A stretch of DNA of 64,000 bases, taken from positions 62,001 through 126,000 of the forward strand of contig NZ_JAAATY010000018.1 in NCBI RefSeq assembly GCF_013280595.1, written 5' to 3'. Shown one piece after another: positions 33,914-47,650 of the stretch. Numbering within the stretch: the stretch's first letter is position 1; each line of letters opens with the position of its first letter. The position numbers and the translations under genes are program-made. The notes beneath the pieces are model-generated. The model made no database searches and was not told the DNA's origin. It saw only the letters and a program-made list of their open reading frames with translations. This DNA comes from Kibdelosporangium persicum. GTDB lineage: Bacteria; Actinomycetota; Actinomycetes; Mycobacteriales; Pseudonocardiaceae.

Positions 33914-35376
33914 GAACCGTCACCGGCCGGACTGATCACGTCGTCGTGGTCGGCGCCGGGCTCGCCGGCCTGTCCTGCACGCTGCACCTGCTCGGGGCCG
34001 GGCGCCAGGTCACCTTGCTGGAAACCGCGCCGACGCCCGGCGGACGCGCGGGCCGGACGCGGATCGGCGACTACACCGTGGATTCGGGCGCGAGCGTGCT
34101 GACCATGCCCGAGCTGATCGAGGACGCGCTGGCGCGGGTCGGGGCGCCGATGCTGGACCTGGTCAAGCTCGATCCGGCCTACCGGGCGCATTTCGCCGAC
34201 GGCAGCACGATCCACGTGCACTCCGACGCCGCGGCGATGGAGGACGAGATCCGCCGGGCAGCCGGCCCGAAGGACGCTCTCGGCTACCGTGAGCTGCGGC
34301 GATGGCTGTCCGAGCTGTACCGCGTCGAGCGGGACTCGTTCATCGGCGCGAACTTCGACTCACCGCTCGACCTGCTCGGTTCACGACTGGCCAGCCTGAT
34401 CGCGCTCGGCGGGTTCGGGCGGCTCGGGCCCGCGATCGCCAAGCACCTGTCGGACGACCGGTTGCGCCGGTTGTTCTCGTTCCAGTCGCTCTACGCGGGT
34501 GTGCCGCCGCGGCGGGCTTTGGCGGCGTACGCGGTGATCGCGTACATGGACACCATCGCGGGCGTGTGGTTCCCGCGTGGCGGTGTGGCCGCGGTCGCCG
34601 AACACATGGCGCAGGCGGCCTCGAAGGCGGGCGCTGACGTGCGGTACTCCTGCGGCGCCGCATGGCTGGAGCGCGTGGGTTCCCGCGTGACGGCCGTGCG
34701 CACCACATCGGGTGAGCGGATTCTTTGTGACGCGGTGGTCCTGACGCCCGATCTGCCCGTCGCCCGCGGGTTGCTGGGTCTGCCGTCCCGCCGTGTGGTG
34801 CCGCTGCAGTGGTCGCCGTCGGCCGTGGTCCTGCACGCGGGCGTGAACCGGTCGTGGGACTCGCTCGGCCATCACACGATCTTCTTCGGCGACGCGTGGG
34901 ACCGGACGTTCGACGAGATCACCCGGCGCGGCACGCTGATGAGCGACCCGTCCCTGCTGGTCACGAGGCCGACCGCGACCGATCCGGCGCTCGCCCCGCA
35001 AGGCCGTGAGGTGGTCCAGGTGCTGGCGCCGTGCCCGAATCTGCGGACGTCCCGGATCGACTGGCCCCGGGTCGGGCCCGCGTACCGCGACGAGCTGGTC
35101 GGCGTGCTGGAGCGGCGCGGCCTGACCGGGTTCGGCGAGTCGATCGAGGTCGAGGAGCTGGTCACACCGGCCGAGTGGGAAGCGCGGGGCATGGGCGCGG
35201 GCACGCCGTTCTCGCTGGCGCACTCGTTCCGGCAGACCGGCCCGTTCCGGCCGCGCAACCTGGTTTCCGGCGTGGACAACGCCGTGCTGGCGGGCTGCGG
35301 CACGACTCCTGGCGTCGGCATCCCGCCTGTCGTGATCTCCGGACGCCTCGCCGCCCAGAGAATCACCGGAAGGTAG
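33910..35376 (+). CDS. crtI: Phytoene desaturase-type FAD oxidoreductase, probable CTG start
   Basis: This 488-aa flavoprotein of the CrtI/amine-oxidase fold shows FAD-binding HVVVVGAGLAGLSCTLHLL, GGRAGRTRIGDYTVDSGASV, and the closing FAD motif NAVLAGCGTTPGVGIPPVV. It probably desaturates phytoene, with the synthase gene downstream. AGGAGG (33899-33904) lies 5 nt before CTG 33910, which overlaps the previous stop (CTGA). Starting there gives LRTVTGRTDHVVVVGAG, an intact beta-alpha-beta fold, whereas the first GTG (33946) would cut into the FAD site. Other flavin oxidoreductase roles remain possible. Confidence 0.85.
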   Translation: MRTVTGRTDHVVVVGAGLAGLSCTLHLLGAGRQVTLLETAPTPGGRAGRTRIGDYTVDSGASVLTMPELIEDALARVGAPMLDLVKLDPAYRAHFADGSTIHVHSDAAAMEDEIRRAAGPKDALGYRELRRWLSELYRVERDSFIGANFDSPLDLLGSRLASLIALGGFGRLGPAIAKHLSDDRLRRLFSFQSLYAGVPPRRALAAYAVIAYMDTIAGVWFPRGGVAAVAEHMAQAASKAGADVRYSCGAAWLERVGSRVTAVRTTSGERILCDAVVLTPDLPVARGLLGLPSRRVVPLQWSPSAVVLHAGVNRSWDSLGHHTIFFGDAWDRTFDEITRRGTLMSDPSLLVTRPTATDPALAPQGREVVQVLAPCPNLRTSRIDWPRVGPAYRDELVGVLERRGLTGFGESIEVEELVTPAEWEARGMGAGTPFSLAHSFRQTGPFRPRNLVSGVDNAVLAGCGTTPGVGIPPVVISGRLAAQRITGR

Positions 35377-35427
35377 CGAATATGTGCCGGACTGGGCCGT
35401 GGAGTCCGACTGCAGCCCGTAGTCAAC

Positions 35428-35433
35428 TAACGT
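35428..35433 (+). promoter_or_regulatory. -10 box, leaderless lipoprotein gene
   Basis: TAACGT, 7 nt before GTG 35441. The same box and spacing recur at 48265. Confidence 0.55.
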
Positions 35434-35440
35434 TGATGCC

Positions 35441-36811
35441 GTGACACGGCACCGAATCGGCATCCTCGCGGTGGCGGTTCTGCTGTCTTCCGGGTGCACC
35501 GGGGACGAGCCGTCGCCCAACGGCCCCCCGCCGCCGCGCATCGTCACGACCGACGCGGTCGACCAGTCCATTGTGGACCTCAGAAGCGCGGGCGCGGTGC
35601 ACTACAACGGTTCGCTGACCGCCCCCGCGGGCGACACGGTGACCATGAAGGTCACGGTCACCAAGGCGGGCGAGGCCATCGGCGACCTTTCGGTCAACGG
35701 GCTGCCCGCCGCGGTCCTCGTGGTCGGCCACACGCTGTACCTCAAGGCCGGGCTGGACTTCTGGCTCAAGCTCTCCGGTGTGCCGGACTCGACCGCGCCG
35801 ACCGTGGCCGACCGGTGGGTGAAGGCGCCCGGCGTGCTGCTCGGCGTGGACATCGAGCGGATCTTCGACACCGAGACGCTGCCCGCGCTGTTCGGCAGAC
35901 CCGTCGGCGGCCAGGCGCCGGATGCCGTCAAACGCACCAAGGTCGCCGGTCAGGAAGTCCTGGAGGTGCCGACCGACACCGGCGTGCTCTACCTCGGGGT
36001 GAACCCGCCGCACGGGCTGGTCCGGTTCGACCTGACCAAGTCGGGCAAGACGGACCCGACCAAGGTGCGTGACCTGGCGTTCAGCGTCACGGACGCGACC
36101 GCCGACATGGCCGCGCTCTACCGCGACCTCGCCGCGAGAACGGCCGAACTCGACACCGCCTACGACCCGTTCACCGGCGTCAGGCAGGGCGCGCACAGGT
36201 TCCAGAACTGCGGCGCGACCAGCTGCGCGATCGTGGTCGAGCTGACCAACACGGGCAAGCAGCCGATCCGCGTGGCGGTCAAGGCGACCTGGACCGGAGC
36301 CGGCGCCGTCATCGGCTCCTGCGAGAGCCGGGTGGGGCCGCTGCAACCCAACCAGGCAGGCAGTGCGACGTGCACGCTCGCCTCGCCGCAGTGGACACAG
36401 TTCTACCGCCGCGCGCAATCCGTGGCCGGGCAGCATCCGTACGGCGCCGAATGGACGGCTATGGCGCTGATCACCCCGCCTGACCCGACCGAGCTGCGCA
36501 CATTGGCGACGTCGGCGGAGACACCGGTCGCCAACCCGCAGGGCAACCAGCACGTGTACGTGATCCGCGACAGCGCGGGCAAGGACGACAAGCACATCTG
36601 GAAGTACGGCGTCTCGACCGGCCCCGAGTGGCGCAGGATCGCCGATGACCAGCTGAAATACTGCAAGGCGAGCGGTAAGGCCGACTGTGTCGCCGAGGAG
36701 GTCGCCGCGACCGGCGACCCGGCCTCCGCGCACGCTTTGGCCCGCCAGCTGGTCGACGCATACCGTGGCCGGGCCGGTTCGTGCCCGCCTGCCCAGTGGG
36801 TCGGGTGTTGA
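35441..36811 (+). CDS. Lipoprotein with LppX/LprG-like N-terminal domain
   Basis: This 456-aa secreted lipoprotein has a signal peptide ending in LLSSGC. Residues about 40-240 resemble the LppX/LprAFG lipid-carrier fold (VDQSIVDLRSAGAVHYNGSL, AAVLVVGHTLYLKAG). The C-terminal half contains a Cys-bearing immunoglobulin-like segment (NCGATSCAIVVELTNTGKQP) and a final part with more Cys pairs (YCKASGKADCVAEE, SCPPAQWVGC). LprG-type proteins carry acylated glycolipids to the outer envelope, which fits the adjacent mannosyltransferase. The domain call is tentative. Confidence 0.75.
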   Translation: MTRHRIGILAVAVLLSSGCTGDEPSPNGPPPPRIVTTDAVDQSIVDLRSAGAVHYNGSLTAPAGDTVTMKVTVTKAGEAIGDLSVNGLPAAVLVVGHTLYLKAGLDFWLKLSGVPDSTAPTVADRWVKAPGVLLGVDIERIFDTETLPALFGRPVGGQAPDAVKRTKVAGQEVLEVPTDTGVLYLGVNPPHGLVRFDLTKSGKTDPTKVRDLAFSVTDATADMAALYRDLAARTAELDTAYDPFTGVRQGAHRFQNCGATSCAIVVELTNTGKQPIRVAVKATWTGAGAVIGSCESRVGPLQPNQAGSATCTLASPQWTQFYRRAQSVAGQHPYGAEWTAMALITPPDPTELRTLATSAETPVANPQGNQHVYVIRDSAGKDDKHIWKYGVSTGPEWRRIADDQLKYCKASGKADCVAEEVAATGDPASAHALARQLVDAYRGRAGSCPPAQWVGC

Positions 36812-36828
36812 CCTACGCTGGCGCCGCC

Positions 36829-38103
36829 ATGGTCCTCGCTCCTTCCCCCACGCAGCACCGGCTGACGGTCGCGCTCGGGTTCGTCGGCTCGGCCGCGATC
36901 GGTGCGAGCACGTTCGTGCCCGGTGGCCGGGTCGTGTTCTACGTGGGCGTCGCGGCTTTCGTGTGGGCGTGGCTGCGGCTTCGGACGTGTGACAAGCGGC
37001 AGATCCTGACGGCGATCGGTGTCTGGGCGGTGCCGCTGCTCGTGCCGCTGCCGATCCTGAGCCAGGACGTGTACATCTACCTGGCGCAGGGCGCCATCGC
37101 GCACGCCGGGCTGGACCCGTACACCGTCGGGCCGTCCGGATTGGACAGTCCACTGACCGATCGGGTCAGCTGGGTGTGGGAGAACACGCCTTCGCCGTAC
37201 GGACCGCTGTTCATCCTGCTGATGAAGAGCATCGTCGCGGTGGTCGGGCCCAACGTCGTGGTGGCGGCTTTCGTGACCAAGGTCGTGATCGCGAGCGGTC
37301 TCGTGCTGCTGTGCGCGGCGTTGCCCGGCCTGGCACGGCATCTGGGCGGTACGCCGGAGCAGGCGTTGTGGATCGGCGTGGCGAACCCGTTGGTGCTGGT
37401 GCATCTGACCGGCGGGCCGCACAACGACCTGTTGATGGTCGCTTTCCTGGCCGCCGGGACATTGCTCGTGCTCGACCGCAGGCATGTCGCGGGCATCGCG
37501 GTGGTGGCGCTGGCGATGAGCATCAAGGTGACCGCCGGGCTCGTGCTGCCGTTCCTGGTGTGGGTGTGGGCGGCACGGGTGAAGCGCTGGGGTTTTGTCA
37601 CCGCCGCTGGTGCCGGGGCACTGGTCACTGTCGTCGTTTTCGGGCTGTGCACGCTCGCCGCGGGCGTCGACCTGGGTTGGCTGGGCGCGCTCGACGGGAA
37701 CGCGCTGCTGATCCACTGGCTGTCGATCCCGACCGGGATCGGCGAGCTGTTCGGGATCATCCCGGTCGCCCGGATCATCGGCTGGGGACTGCTCGCCGGG
37801 ATCGTCGTCCTGCTGTGGGGCCGTTGCCGGTCCGGCGGCCCGGCGGCGATCTCCGCCGCCGCTTGGGCGTTGCTGGCGACCGTGCTGCTGTCGTCGGTCA
37901 CGATGCCGTGGTACTTCACATGGCCGCTGGTCCTGGCCGCCGGATTCGCGCTCCGGCCGGCGATTGTGGCGGGAATCTCGGTGTGGCTTGTGCTTGTCAA
38001 CTATCCCAACGGGGATACCGGTCTCTACAACTGGTGGTGGGTGCTGCTGACCGCGGCAGCAGGTGTTTTCGTCTGGTGGACGGTACGGCGTGAGTACGCG
38101 TGA
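36829..38103 (+). CDS. Polyprenol-phosphomannose-dependent alpha-(1-6)-mannosyltransferase, MptA/B-type
   Basis: This glycosyltransferase of about 424 aa belongs to the GT-C class with ten or more membrane helices. Catalytic and family elements are [18 protein letters not shown] with the first-loop Asp, [19 protein letters not shown] and [10 protein letters not shown]. It extends mannan chains of lipomannan or similar envelope glycans on the outer face of the membrane. It occupies the place of mptA (Rv2174). ATG 36829 is used; GTG 36805, overlapping the lipoprotein stop, is an alternative. Confidence 0.85.
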   Translation: MVLAPSPTQHRLTVALGFVGSAAIGASTFVPGGRVVFYVGVAAFVWAWLRLRTCDKRQILTAIGVWAVPLLVPLPILSQDVYIYLAQGAIAHAGLDPYTVGPSGLDSPLTDRVSWVWENTPSPYGPLFILLMKSIVAVVGPNVVVAAFVTKVVIASGLVLLCAALPGLARHLGGTPEQALWIGVANPLVLVHLTGGPHNDLLMVAFLAAGTLLVLDRRHVAGIAVVALAMSIKVTAGLVLPFLVWVWAARVKRWGFVTAAGAGALVTVVVFGLCTLAAGVDLGWLGALDGNALLIHWLSIPTGIGELFGIIPVARIIGWGLLAGIVVLLWGRCRSGGPAAISAAAWALLATVLLSSVTMPWYFTWPLVLAAGFALRPAIVAGISVWLVLVNYPNGDTGLYNWWWVLLTAAAGVFVWWTVRREYA

Positions 38104-39106
38104 GCTGGATGCGGCTGGGATCACTGATCCTGACCTGCGGGCCGCGTACGCCGAAAGCAAGGCCATCAACGCCAGCCACGGCCGGACGTACTTCCTGGCC
38201 ACTCGGCTGTTGCCGATCGCCGACCGCCCGGCCGTCCACGCGCTGTACGGCTTCGCCCGGATCGCGGACGACATCGTCGACGGCACGCTCCCGAAGGCGC
38301 AGCAGACCATGGAGTTGCTGGCCCTGGAGCGGACCATGTGGGACGGCGGCCGGCCTGTGCTGCGCGCCCTGGCCGACACGGTCCGGCGCTACCGGATCGA
38401 CCGGCGGCTGTTCACCGACTTCCTCGCGTCCATGCGGATGGATCTGCACGTCAAGGAGTACGCGACCTACGCCGACCTCGCCGAGTACGTCTACGGCTCG
38501 GCGAGCGTGATCGGGTTGCAGATGCTTCCCGTACTGGGCACGGTCTCGCCGCGTGAGGAGGCTGAGCCGTACGCCGCCGCGCTCGGTGAGGCGTTCCAGC
38601 TGACCAACTTCCTGCGGGACGTCGGCGAGGACCTCGACCGTGGCCGCGTGTACCTGCCGTCGGACGAACTGGCCGCGTTCGGCGTCGACCGTGACCGCCT
38701 GCGTTGGGCCCGCCGGACCGGACAGCACGACCCGTACGTACGCAGGGCGCTCGCCCATATGGTCGCTCGTACCGAGGCGATTTATCGCCGCGCCGAACCG
38801 GGCATCGCGATGCTTCGGCCGTGGTCGCGGCCGTGCGTGAGCACCGCCGCGAAGCTGTACCGGGGCATCCTCGACGAGATCGTGGCAGCGGACTACGCGA
38901 TCCTCAACCGGCGCGCGGTCGTCCCCACCGGGCAGCGGTTACGGGTCGCACTGCCCGGCGCCGCGGCGTCACTCGGTCAGAACGCCAGGGCCTGGGCCCT
39001 GCGCTTGACCTCCCGGCCCCGGTCGCCCCGCAGCGCGTCGATCGGCGTGCCGGGCAGCGACTCGTCAGCGGTGAACAGCCACCGCAGGATCTCGCTCGGC
39101 GAGTAA
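38090..39106 (+). CDS. crtB: Phytoene/squalene synthase-family protein
   Basis: This 338-aa head-to-head prenyl synthase has both Asp-rich motifs: RIADDIVDG, and [26 protein letters not shown] and [15 protein letters not shown] also match. With the polyprenyl synthase and desaturase upstream it completes a route from C20 diphosphate to phytoene and desaturated carotenoid. GTG 38090 overlaps the mannosyltransferase by 14 bp. The last 43 codons run antisense through the convergent DNA-binding protein gene, and the protein is about 30-40 residues longer than typical family members at that end. Confidence 0.88.
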   Translation: MSTRELDAAGITDPDLRAAYAESKAINASHGRTYFLATRLLPIADRPAVHALYGFARIADDIVDGTLPKAQQTMELLALERTMWDGGRPVLRALADTVRRYRIDRRLFTDFLASMRMDLHVKEYATYADLAEYVYGSASVIGLQMLPVLGTVSPREEAEPYAAALGEAFQLTNFLRDVGEDLDRGRVYLPSDELAAFGVDRDRLRWARRTGQHDPYVRRALAHMVARTEAIYRRAEPGIAMLRPWSRPCVSTAAKLYRGILDEIVAADYAILNRRAVVPTGQRLRVALPGAAASLGQNARAWALRLTSRPRSPRSASIGVPGSDSSAVNSHRRISLGE

Positions 39107-39345
39107 CCCGAGTCCACCAGCAGGGTGATCGTCCCGGGCAGGCCCTTGACCACCTCGTCGCCGTCGGTCAGGAAGACCGCCGGGACGAGCAGCTCGCCGT
39201 TCCTGCGCACCGCGATCAGCTGGTGGTCCCGCAGGGCCTGCTGAACGCGGCTGACCGGACGGTCGAACCGGTCGGCCACCTCCCGCAGGGTCAACACCTC
39301 CACCGCTGGGTCGAGCACATCGTCAGCAATGGGAATCGCACTCAC
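38977..39345 (-). CDS. Rv2175c-like DNA-binding protein
   Basis: This 122-aa protein has an N-terminal winged-helix-like domain ([40 protein letters not shown]) and a C-terminal helical domain ([30 protein letters not shown]). Its location beside a pknL-position kinase and its fold match Rv2175c, a DNA-binding substrate of PknL in M. tuberculosis. GTG 39345 has CATCGT 8 nt upstream. It is divergent from the kinase and overlaps the phytoene synthase gene by 130 bp at its 3' end. Confidence 0.85.
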   Translation of the reverse strand: MSAIPIADDVLDPAVEVLTLREVADRFDRPVSRVQQALRDHQLIAVRRNGELLVPAVFLTDGDEVVKGLPGTITLLVDSGYSPSEILRWLFTADESLPGTPIDALRGDRGREVKRRAQALAF

Positions 39346-39418
39346 GACTGAACACGATGCCACATGCCGGACGTATGAGAAATGAGGCAGGCCGACCCAC
39401 AGGGGGCGAACCGATCCG

Positions 39419-39424
39419 TACGAT
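39419..39424 (+). promoter_or_regulatory. -10 box, leaderless pknL
   Basis: TACGAT, 7 nt before GTG 39432. Confidence 0.6.
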
Positions 39425-39431
39425 CGCACAC

Positions 39432-41375
39432 GTGCAGGAAAGAGGCGGGCTTGGAATGGCGACGTTGCTCGAGCAGCGTTACCGGGTCGACGCGCCGCTG
39501 GCCCGCGGCGGTATGTCGGCTGTCTACCGTGGCATGGACACCCGGCTCGAGCGGCCGGTGGCGATCAAGGTGATGGATCACCGGTTCGCCGAGGACCGGT
39601 CGTTCGTCGACCGGTTCGAGCGCGAGGCGAGAGCCGCGGCGAGCCTGCACCACCCGAACGTGATCGCCGTGCACGACCAGGGCTTCGACGGGGACCACGT
39701 GTTCCTGGTGATGGAGCTGGTCGACGGCGGCACCTTGCGTGACCTGCTGACCGAGCGCGGACGGCTGACCGTGCCGCTGGCGTTGTCGGTGCTCGAACCG
39801 GTGCTGTCGGCGCTGGCCGCGGCGCACCAGAACGGCCTGGTGCACCGGGACGTCAAGCCGGAGAACGTGCTGATCGGCAAGAACGGCGTGGTCAAGGTCG
39901 GCGACTTCGGCCTGGTCAAGGCCATGGCCAGCGGGAACAACACCAGCAACAGCGTCATCCTCGGCACGGTCGCGTACCTGTCGCCGGAGCAGGTGACCAC
40001 AGGCGCGACCACCGCCCGCGGCGACGTGTACTCCGCGGGCGTGCTGCTGTACGAGATGCTCACGGGCACGCCGCCGTACGTCGGCGACACGCCGCTGTCC
40101 GTGGCGTACCGGCACGTGAACGACGACGTGCCTCCGCCGAGCCTGTCCGCCCCCGGCATCCCGAAGGCGCTGGACGAGCTCGTACTGCGCGCGACCCGCC
40201 GTGACCCGATGGCCCGTCCGGCCGACGCAGGCGCGTTCCTGCACGAAGTCGAGCGCGTCCGGCACGCGATCGGCGCCCCGCTCGTGCCGATCCCCGCTTC
40301 GGCGCACGGCATGAAGACCATGCCGTCCGTGCCCGCCGACGCGACCGTCCAGACCGTGCCCGTCCAGGCGCCTCCTGCCGTCGCCAGCGTGTCCGGACCG
40401 CGAGGCACGCGGGCCATGCTGCGCACCGACCTGGACCGTGAGCCCCCGTCGACCGGCCCGCAACCGGTGGCCTCCCCGTCGTCGCCGAGGAAGCGCTTCC
40501 CCGTGCCGAAGTGGGGCATCGCCGCGGCCGTGCTGGCGGTCGTCGCGATCGTCGCCACGTTCCTGCTGACCAGCGGACCCGACCCGGTCGCCATCCCGAA
40601 CGTCGCGGGCAAGGACAAGGCCACCGCGGTCGCCGAGATCGAACAGGCCCAGCTCGTGCCGACGGTGCTCGAGTCCCGCAGCGACAAGGTCGACCGCAAC
40701 AAGGTGATCAGGACCGACCCGCCGACCGGCACGCTGCTGCCGGGCTCCGCGGTGAACGTGTACGTCTCGGCCGGCCCGCCGATCGTGCCCGAGGTCGAAC
40801 CCGGCGCCACGGTGCAGGCGGTCGAAGAGGCGCTGAAGAAGCAGGACCTGAAAGCACGCCTGGCGGCGGACGAGGACAGGTACGACAACAACGTGCCCCA
40901 GGGCGCCGTGCTGACCGTGTCCCCCAGCCCGGGAACGCAGCTCAAGCTCGGCGACTCGGTGACGTTGATCCTCAGCAAGGGTCCCGCGCCGTTGAAGCCG
41001 CTGCCGGACGTGCGCGGCAAAACCGAGGCCGAGGCCCGTCAGCTCGTCGAGGAGGCCGGGTACACGGCCACCGTCCGTGCCCAGTTCGACGAGCGGGTCG
41101 ACGGCGGACGGGTGATCTCCACCAGCCCCGAGGCCGGCGCCGTCGCCGAGGACAAGAAGGTCACGCTGCTCGTCTCGAACGCCGTCACGGTGCCCGACCT
41201 GCGCAACAAGCGGCTCAACGAGGCCAGGGACCAGCTCGACAAGCTCGGCCTGAAACTGGAGGTCGCCTTCGGCAACGACCGCGGCAACCGGCGGATCTTC
41301 GCCCAGGGCCCGAACGCCGGGGCCCGCGTGCAGAAGGGCTCGACCGTCCGCGTCGGCGTCGACTTCTTCGGCTGA
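39432..41375 (+). CDS. pknL: Serine/threonine kinase with PASTA repeats at the pknL locus
   Basis: This 647-aa membrane kinase has its kinase domain at residues about 10-280: glycine loop LARGGMSAVYRG, Lys46 in PVAIKVM, catalytic Asp140 in HRDVKPENVL, DFGLVKA and GTVAYLSPEQ. A Pro-rich linker follows, then one membrane helix (about 362-382), then four PASTA repeats (IPNVAGKDKATA, VPEVEPGATVQA, LPDVRGKTEAEA, VPDLRNKRLNEA) for muropeptide sensing. Mycobacterial PknL at this locus lacks PASTA, so this form looks like PknB/StkP. GTG 39432 is preferred over ATG 39456 because of the -10 box. Likely substrate: the divergent DNA-binding protein. Confidence 0.92.
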   Translation: MQERGGLGMATLLEQRYRVDAPLARGGMSAVYRGMDTRLERPVAIKVMDHRFAEDRSFVDRFEREARAAASLHHPNVIAVHDQGFDGDHVFLVMELVDGGTLRDLLTERGRLTVPLALSVLEPVLSALAAAHQNGLVHRDVKPENVLIGKNGVVKVGDFGLVKAMASGNNTSNSVILGTVAYLSPEQVTTGATTARGDVYSAGVLLYEMLTGTPPYVGDTPLSVAYRHVNDDVPPPSLSAPGIPKALDELVLRATRRDPMARPADAGAFLHEVERVRHAIGAPLVPIPASAHGMKTMPSVPADATVQTVPVQAPPAVASVSGPRGTRAMLRTDLDREPPSTGPQPVASPSSPRKRFPVPKWGIAAAVLAVVAIVATFLLTSGPDPVAIPNVAGKDKATAVAEIEQAQLVPTVLESRSDKVDRNKVIRTDPPTGTLLPGSAVNVYVSAGPPIVPEVEPGATVQAVEEALKKQDLKARLAADEDRYDNNVPQGAVLTVSPSPGTQLKLGDSVTLILSKGPAPLKPLPDVRGKTEAEARQLVEEAGYTATVRAQFDERVDGGRVISTSPEAGAVAEDKKVTLLVSNAVTVPDLRNKRLNEARDQLDKLGLKLEVAFGNDRGNRRIFAQGPNAGARVQKGSTVRVGVDFFG

Positions 41376-41379
41376 ACCA

Positions 41380-41427
41380 CCTCGTGAGTGGTTATCAGGG
41401 TTAGAACACCGATAACCACTCACGAGG
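41380..41427 (+). terminator. Perfect 17-bp hairpin, CTCGTGAGTG family, copy 2
   Basis: CCTCGTGAGTGGTTATC (41380-41396) pairs perfectly with GATAACCACTCACGAGG (41411-41427). The loop is AGGGTTAGAACACC and GGTTTTTA follows. It separates convergent pknL and aroG. The loop core GGGTTAGAACAC recurs in the copy at 59494. Confidence 0.85.
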
Positions 41428-41432
41428 GGTTT

Positions 41433-42833
<1,401 letters not shown>

Positions 42834-42863
42834 AGAGGTCGGCGACCGACTTTTGTCGTCAGG

Positions 42864-42869
42864 CAGGAT
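42864..42869 (+). promoter_or_regulatory. -10 box, DUF2891 gene
   Basis: CAGGAT, 8 nt before ATG 42878, within the short divergent region with aroG. Confidence 0.4.
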
Positions 42870-42877
42870 TGGGGCCC

Positions 42878-43885
42878 ATGTCCTCACTTCCCGGCACGAA
42901 CCGGTTGGCAGGCGAGACCGCGAACCGGTTGCTGCAGACCGCCATCGCCAACATCCAGCGCGACTATCCGGTGCACTGGACCAGGGTGATCTCCGGCCCG
43001 GACGACCTCGTGCCGCACCGGCGGCTGCACCCGGTGTTCGCCGGTTCGTTCGACTGGCACTCGTGTGTGCACCAGACGTGGCTGGCGGTCCGCCTGCTGC
43101 GGCTCTACCCCGGCTTACCCGAGGCGTCCGCGGCCGGCTCCGTGCTCACCTCGTTGATCACTCCGGAGGGGTGCGCGACCGAGGCGGCCTACTTCACGAC
43201 CGGCACCGCCTGGGAGCGTCCGTACGGCTGGGCATGGTTGTTCATGCTGGACGCCGAACTGGCGGGCACCCCGTGGTCTGTCACCCCGCTGACAGAGGTT
43301 CTCCGGGTGAACTGGCTCAAGTGGATCCAGGCGGCACGGTTGCCCGTCCGCGTCGGCACCCACGCGAACACCGCGTTCGCCACCGGACTCGTGCTGGACG
43401 CCGCCCGGGCGAAAGGTGACGAAGAACTCGCCGAGGCGTGCACGTCCGCGGCACTGCGCTGGTACTTCGACGACGCCGGATACGGCGGTTTCGAGCCGGA
43501 CGCGGCCGACTTCCTCTCCCCCGCCCTGGCCGAGGCCGACCTGATGCGCCGGGTGCTGGACGGCCCCGAGTTCGCCCAGTGGTTCGACGCGTTCCTGCCG
43601 GACCTCACCGCGGAGCGCTGGCAGGTCCTGCGTGAACCCGTCCCCGTGGACAACCCGAGCGACCCGTACGGCTCGCATCTGTCCGGGCTGCTGCTGTCGC
43701 GGGCATGGGCCTGGCGCGCCATCGCCGAGACGTTGCCGGACTCGCACCGGTACACGGCTCTGGCGCGCGAGGCCGCCGAGGCCCACTCCACGGCCGGCTG
43801 GGACTACGTCTTCGGGTACGGCTACAACGCCGAGCACTGGCTCGGCACGTTCGCCGCGTACCTCGAAATCGGGGCGCTGTCCTAG
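42878..43885 (+). CDS. DUF2891-family protein
   Basis: This 335-aa protein has the DUF2891 signature near the N-terminus (HPVFAGSFDWHSCVHQTWLA) and the later RVGTHANTAFATGLVLDAA, SDPYGSHLSGLLLSRAWAW and HSTAGWDYVFGYGYNAEHWL. The many His and Trp residues suggest a toroid of alpha-hairpins like glycoside-processing enzymes, but no activity is established for the family. It is a single gene divergent from aroG and convergent with metH. ATG 42878 is used. Confidence 0.85.
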   Translation: MSSLPGTNRLAGETANRLLQTAIANIQRDYPVHWTRVISGPDDLVPHRRLHPVFAGSFDWHSCVHQTWLAVRLLRLYPGLPEASAAGSVLTSLITPEGCATEAAYFTTGTAWERPYGWAWLFMLDAELAGTPWSVTPLTEVLRVNWLKWIQAARLPVRVGTHANTAFATGLVLDAARAKGDEELAEACTSAALRWYFDDAGYGGFEPDAADFLSPALAEADLMRRVLDGPEFAQWFDAFLPDLTAERWQVLREPVPVDNPSDPYGSHLSGLLLSRAWAWRAIAETLPDSHRYTALAREAAEAHSTAGWDYVFGYGYNAEHWLGTFAAYLEIGALS

Positions 43886-43890
43886 CTAGG

Positions 43891-47493
<3,603 letters not shown>

Positions 47494-47496
47494 GAT

Positions 47497-47519
47497 CGCC
47501 TCCCACCATCTGGGAGGCG
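47497..47519 (-). promoter_or_regulatory. RBS-masking hairpin of metH
   Basis: CGCCTCCCA and TGGGAGGCG form a perfect 9-bp stem around a 5-nt loop. Its 3' arm contains the metH ribosome-binding site. The 5' arm shares 47514-47519 with the riboswitch P1 stem, so the two structures exclude each other. Confidence 0.75.
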
Positions 47520-47585
47520 CCCTTGTTGACCTTCGTGCCAGGCCGAGCGTGGCGGACCTCCCCGGTCCGTTGCAGCGCCTCTCGG
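47514..47585 (-). ncRNA. S-adenosylhomocysteine (SAH) riboswitch
   Basis: The metH leader matches the SAH riboswitch: 5' CCGAGAGGCGCTGCAAC, a GGACC/GGTCC hairpin, then GCCACGCTCGG and finally GGGCGCCTC. P1 pairs GAGGCGC with GCGCCTC, and CCGAG with CTCGG makes the pseudoknot. Known SAH riboswitches sit upstream of metH and ahcY and turn expression on. Here ligand-stabilised P1 would consume the strand that otherwise masks the RBS. Confidence 0.85.
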
Positions 47586-47597
47586 CCTAGGCTTCGT

Positions 47598-47603
47598 AGG
47601 TTA
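47598..47603 (-). promoter_or_regulatory. -10 box of the metH transcript
   Basis: TAACCT on the minus strand would start transcription near 47590, right at the riboswitch 5' end. Confidence 0.5.
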
Positions 47604-47638
47604 CCGGGAAAGCGCACGCCTTGCACACATCCTCCAGC

Positions 47639-47644
47639 TAGCCT
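47639..47644 (+). promoter_or_regulatory. -10 box, DUF1152 remnant
   Basis: TAGCCT, 6 nt before GTG 47651. Confidence 0.5.
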
Positions 47645-47650
47645 CGTGCG

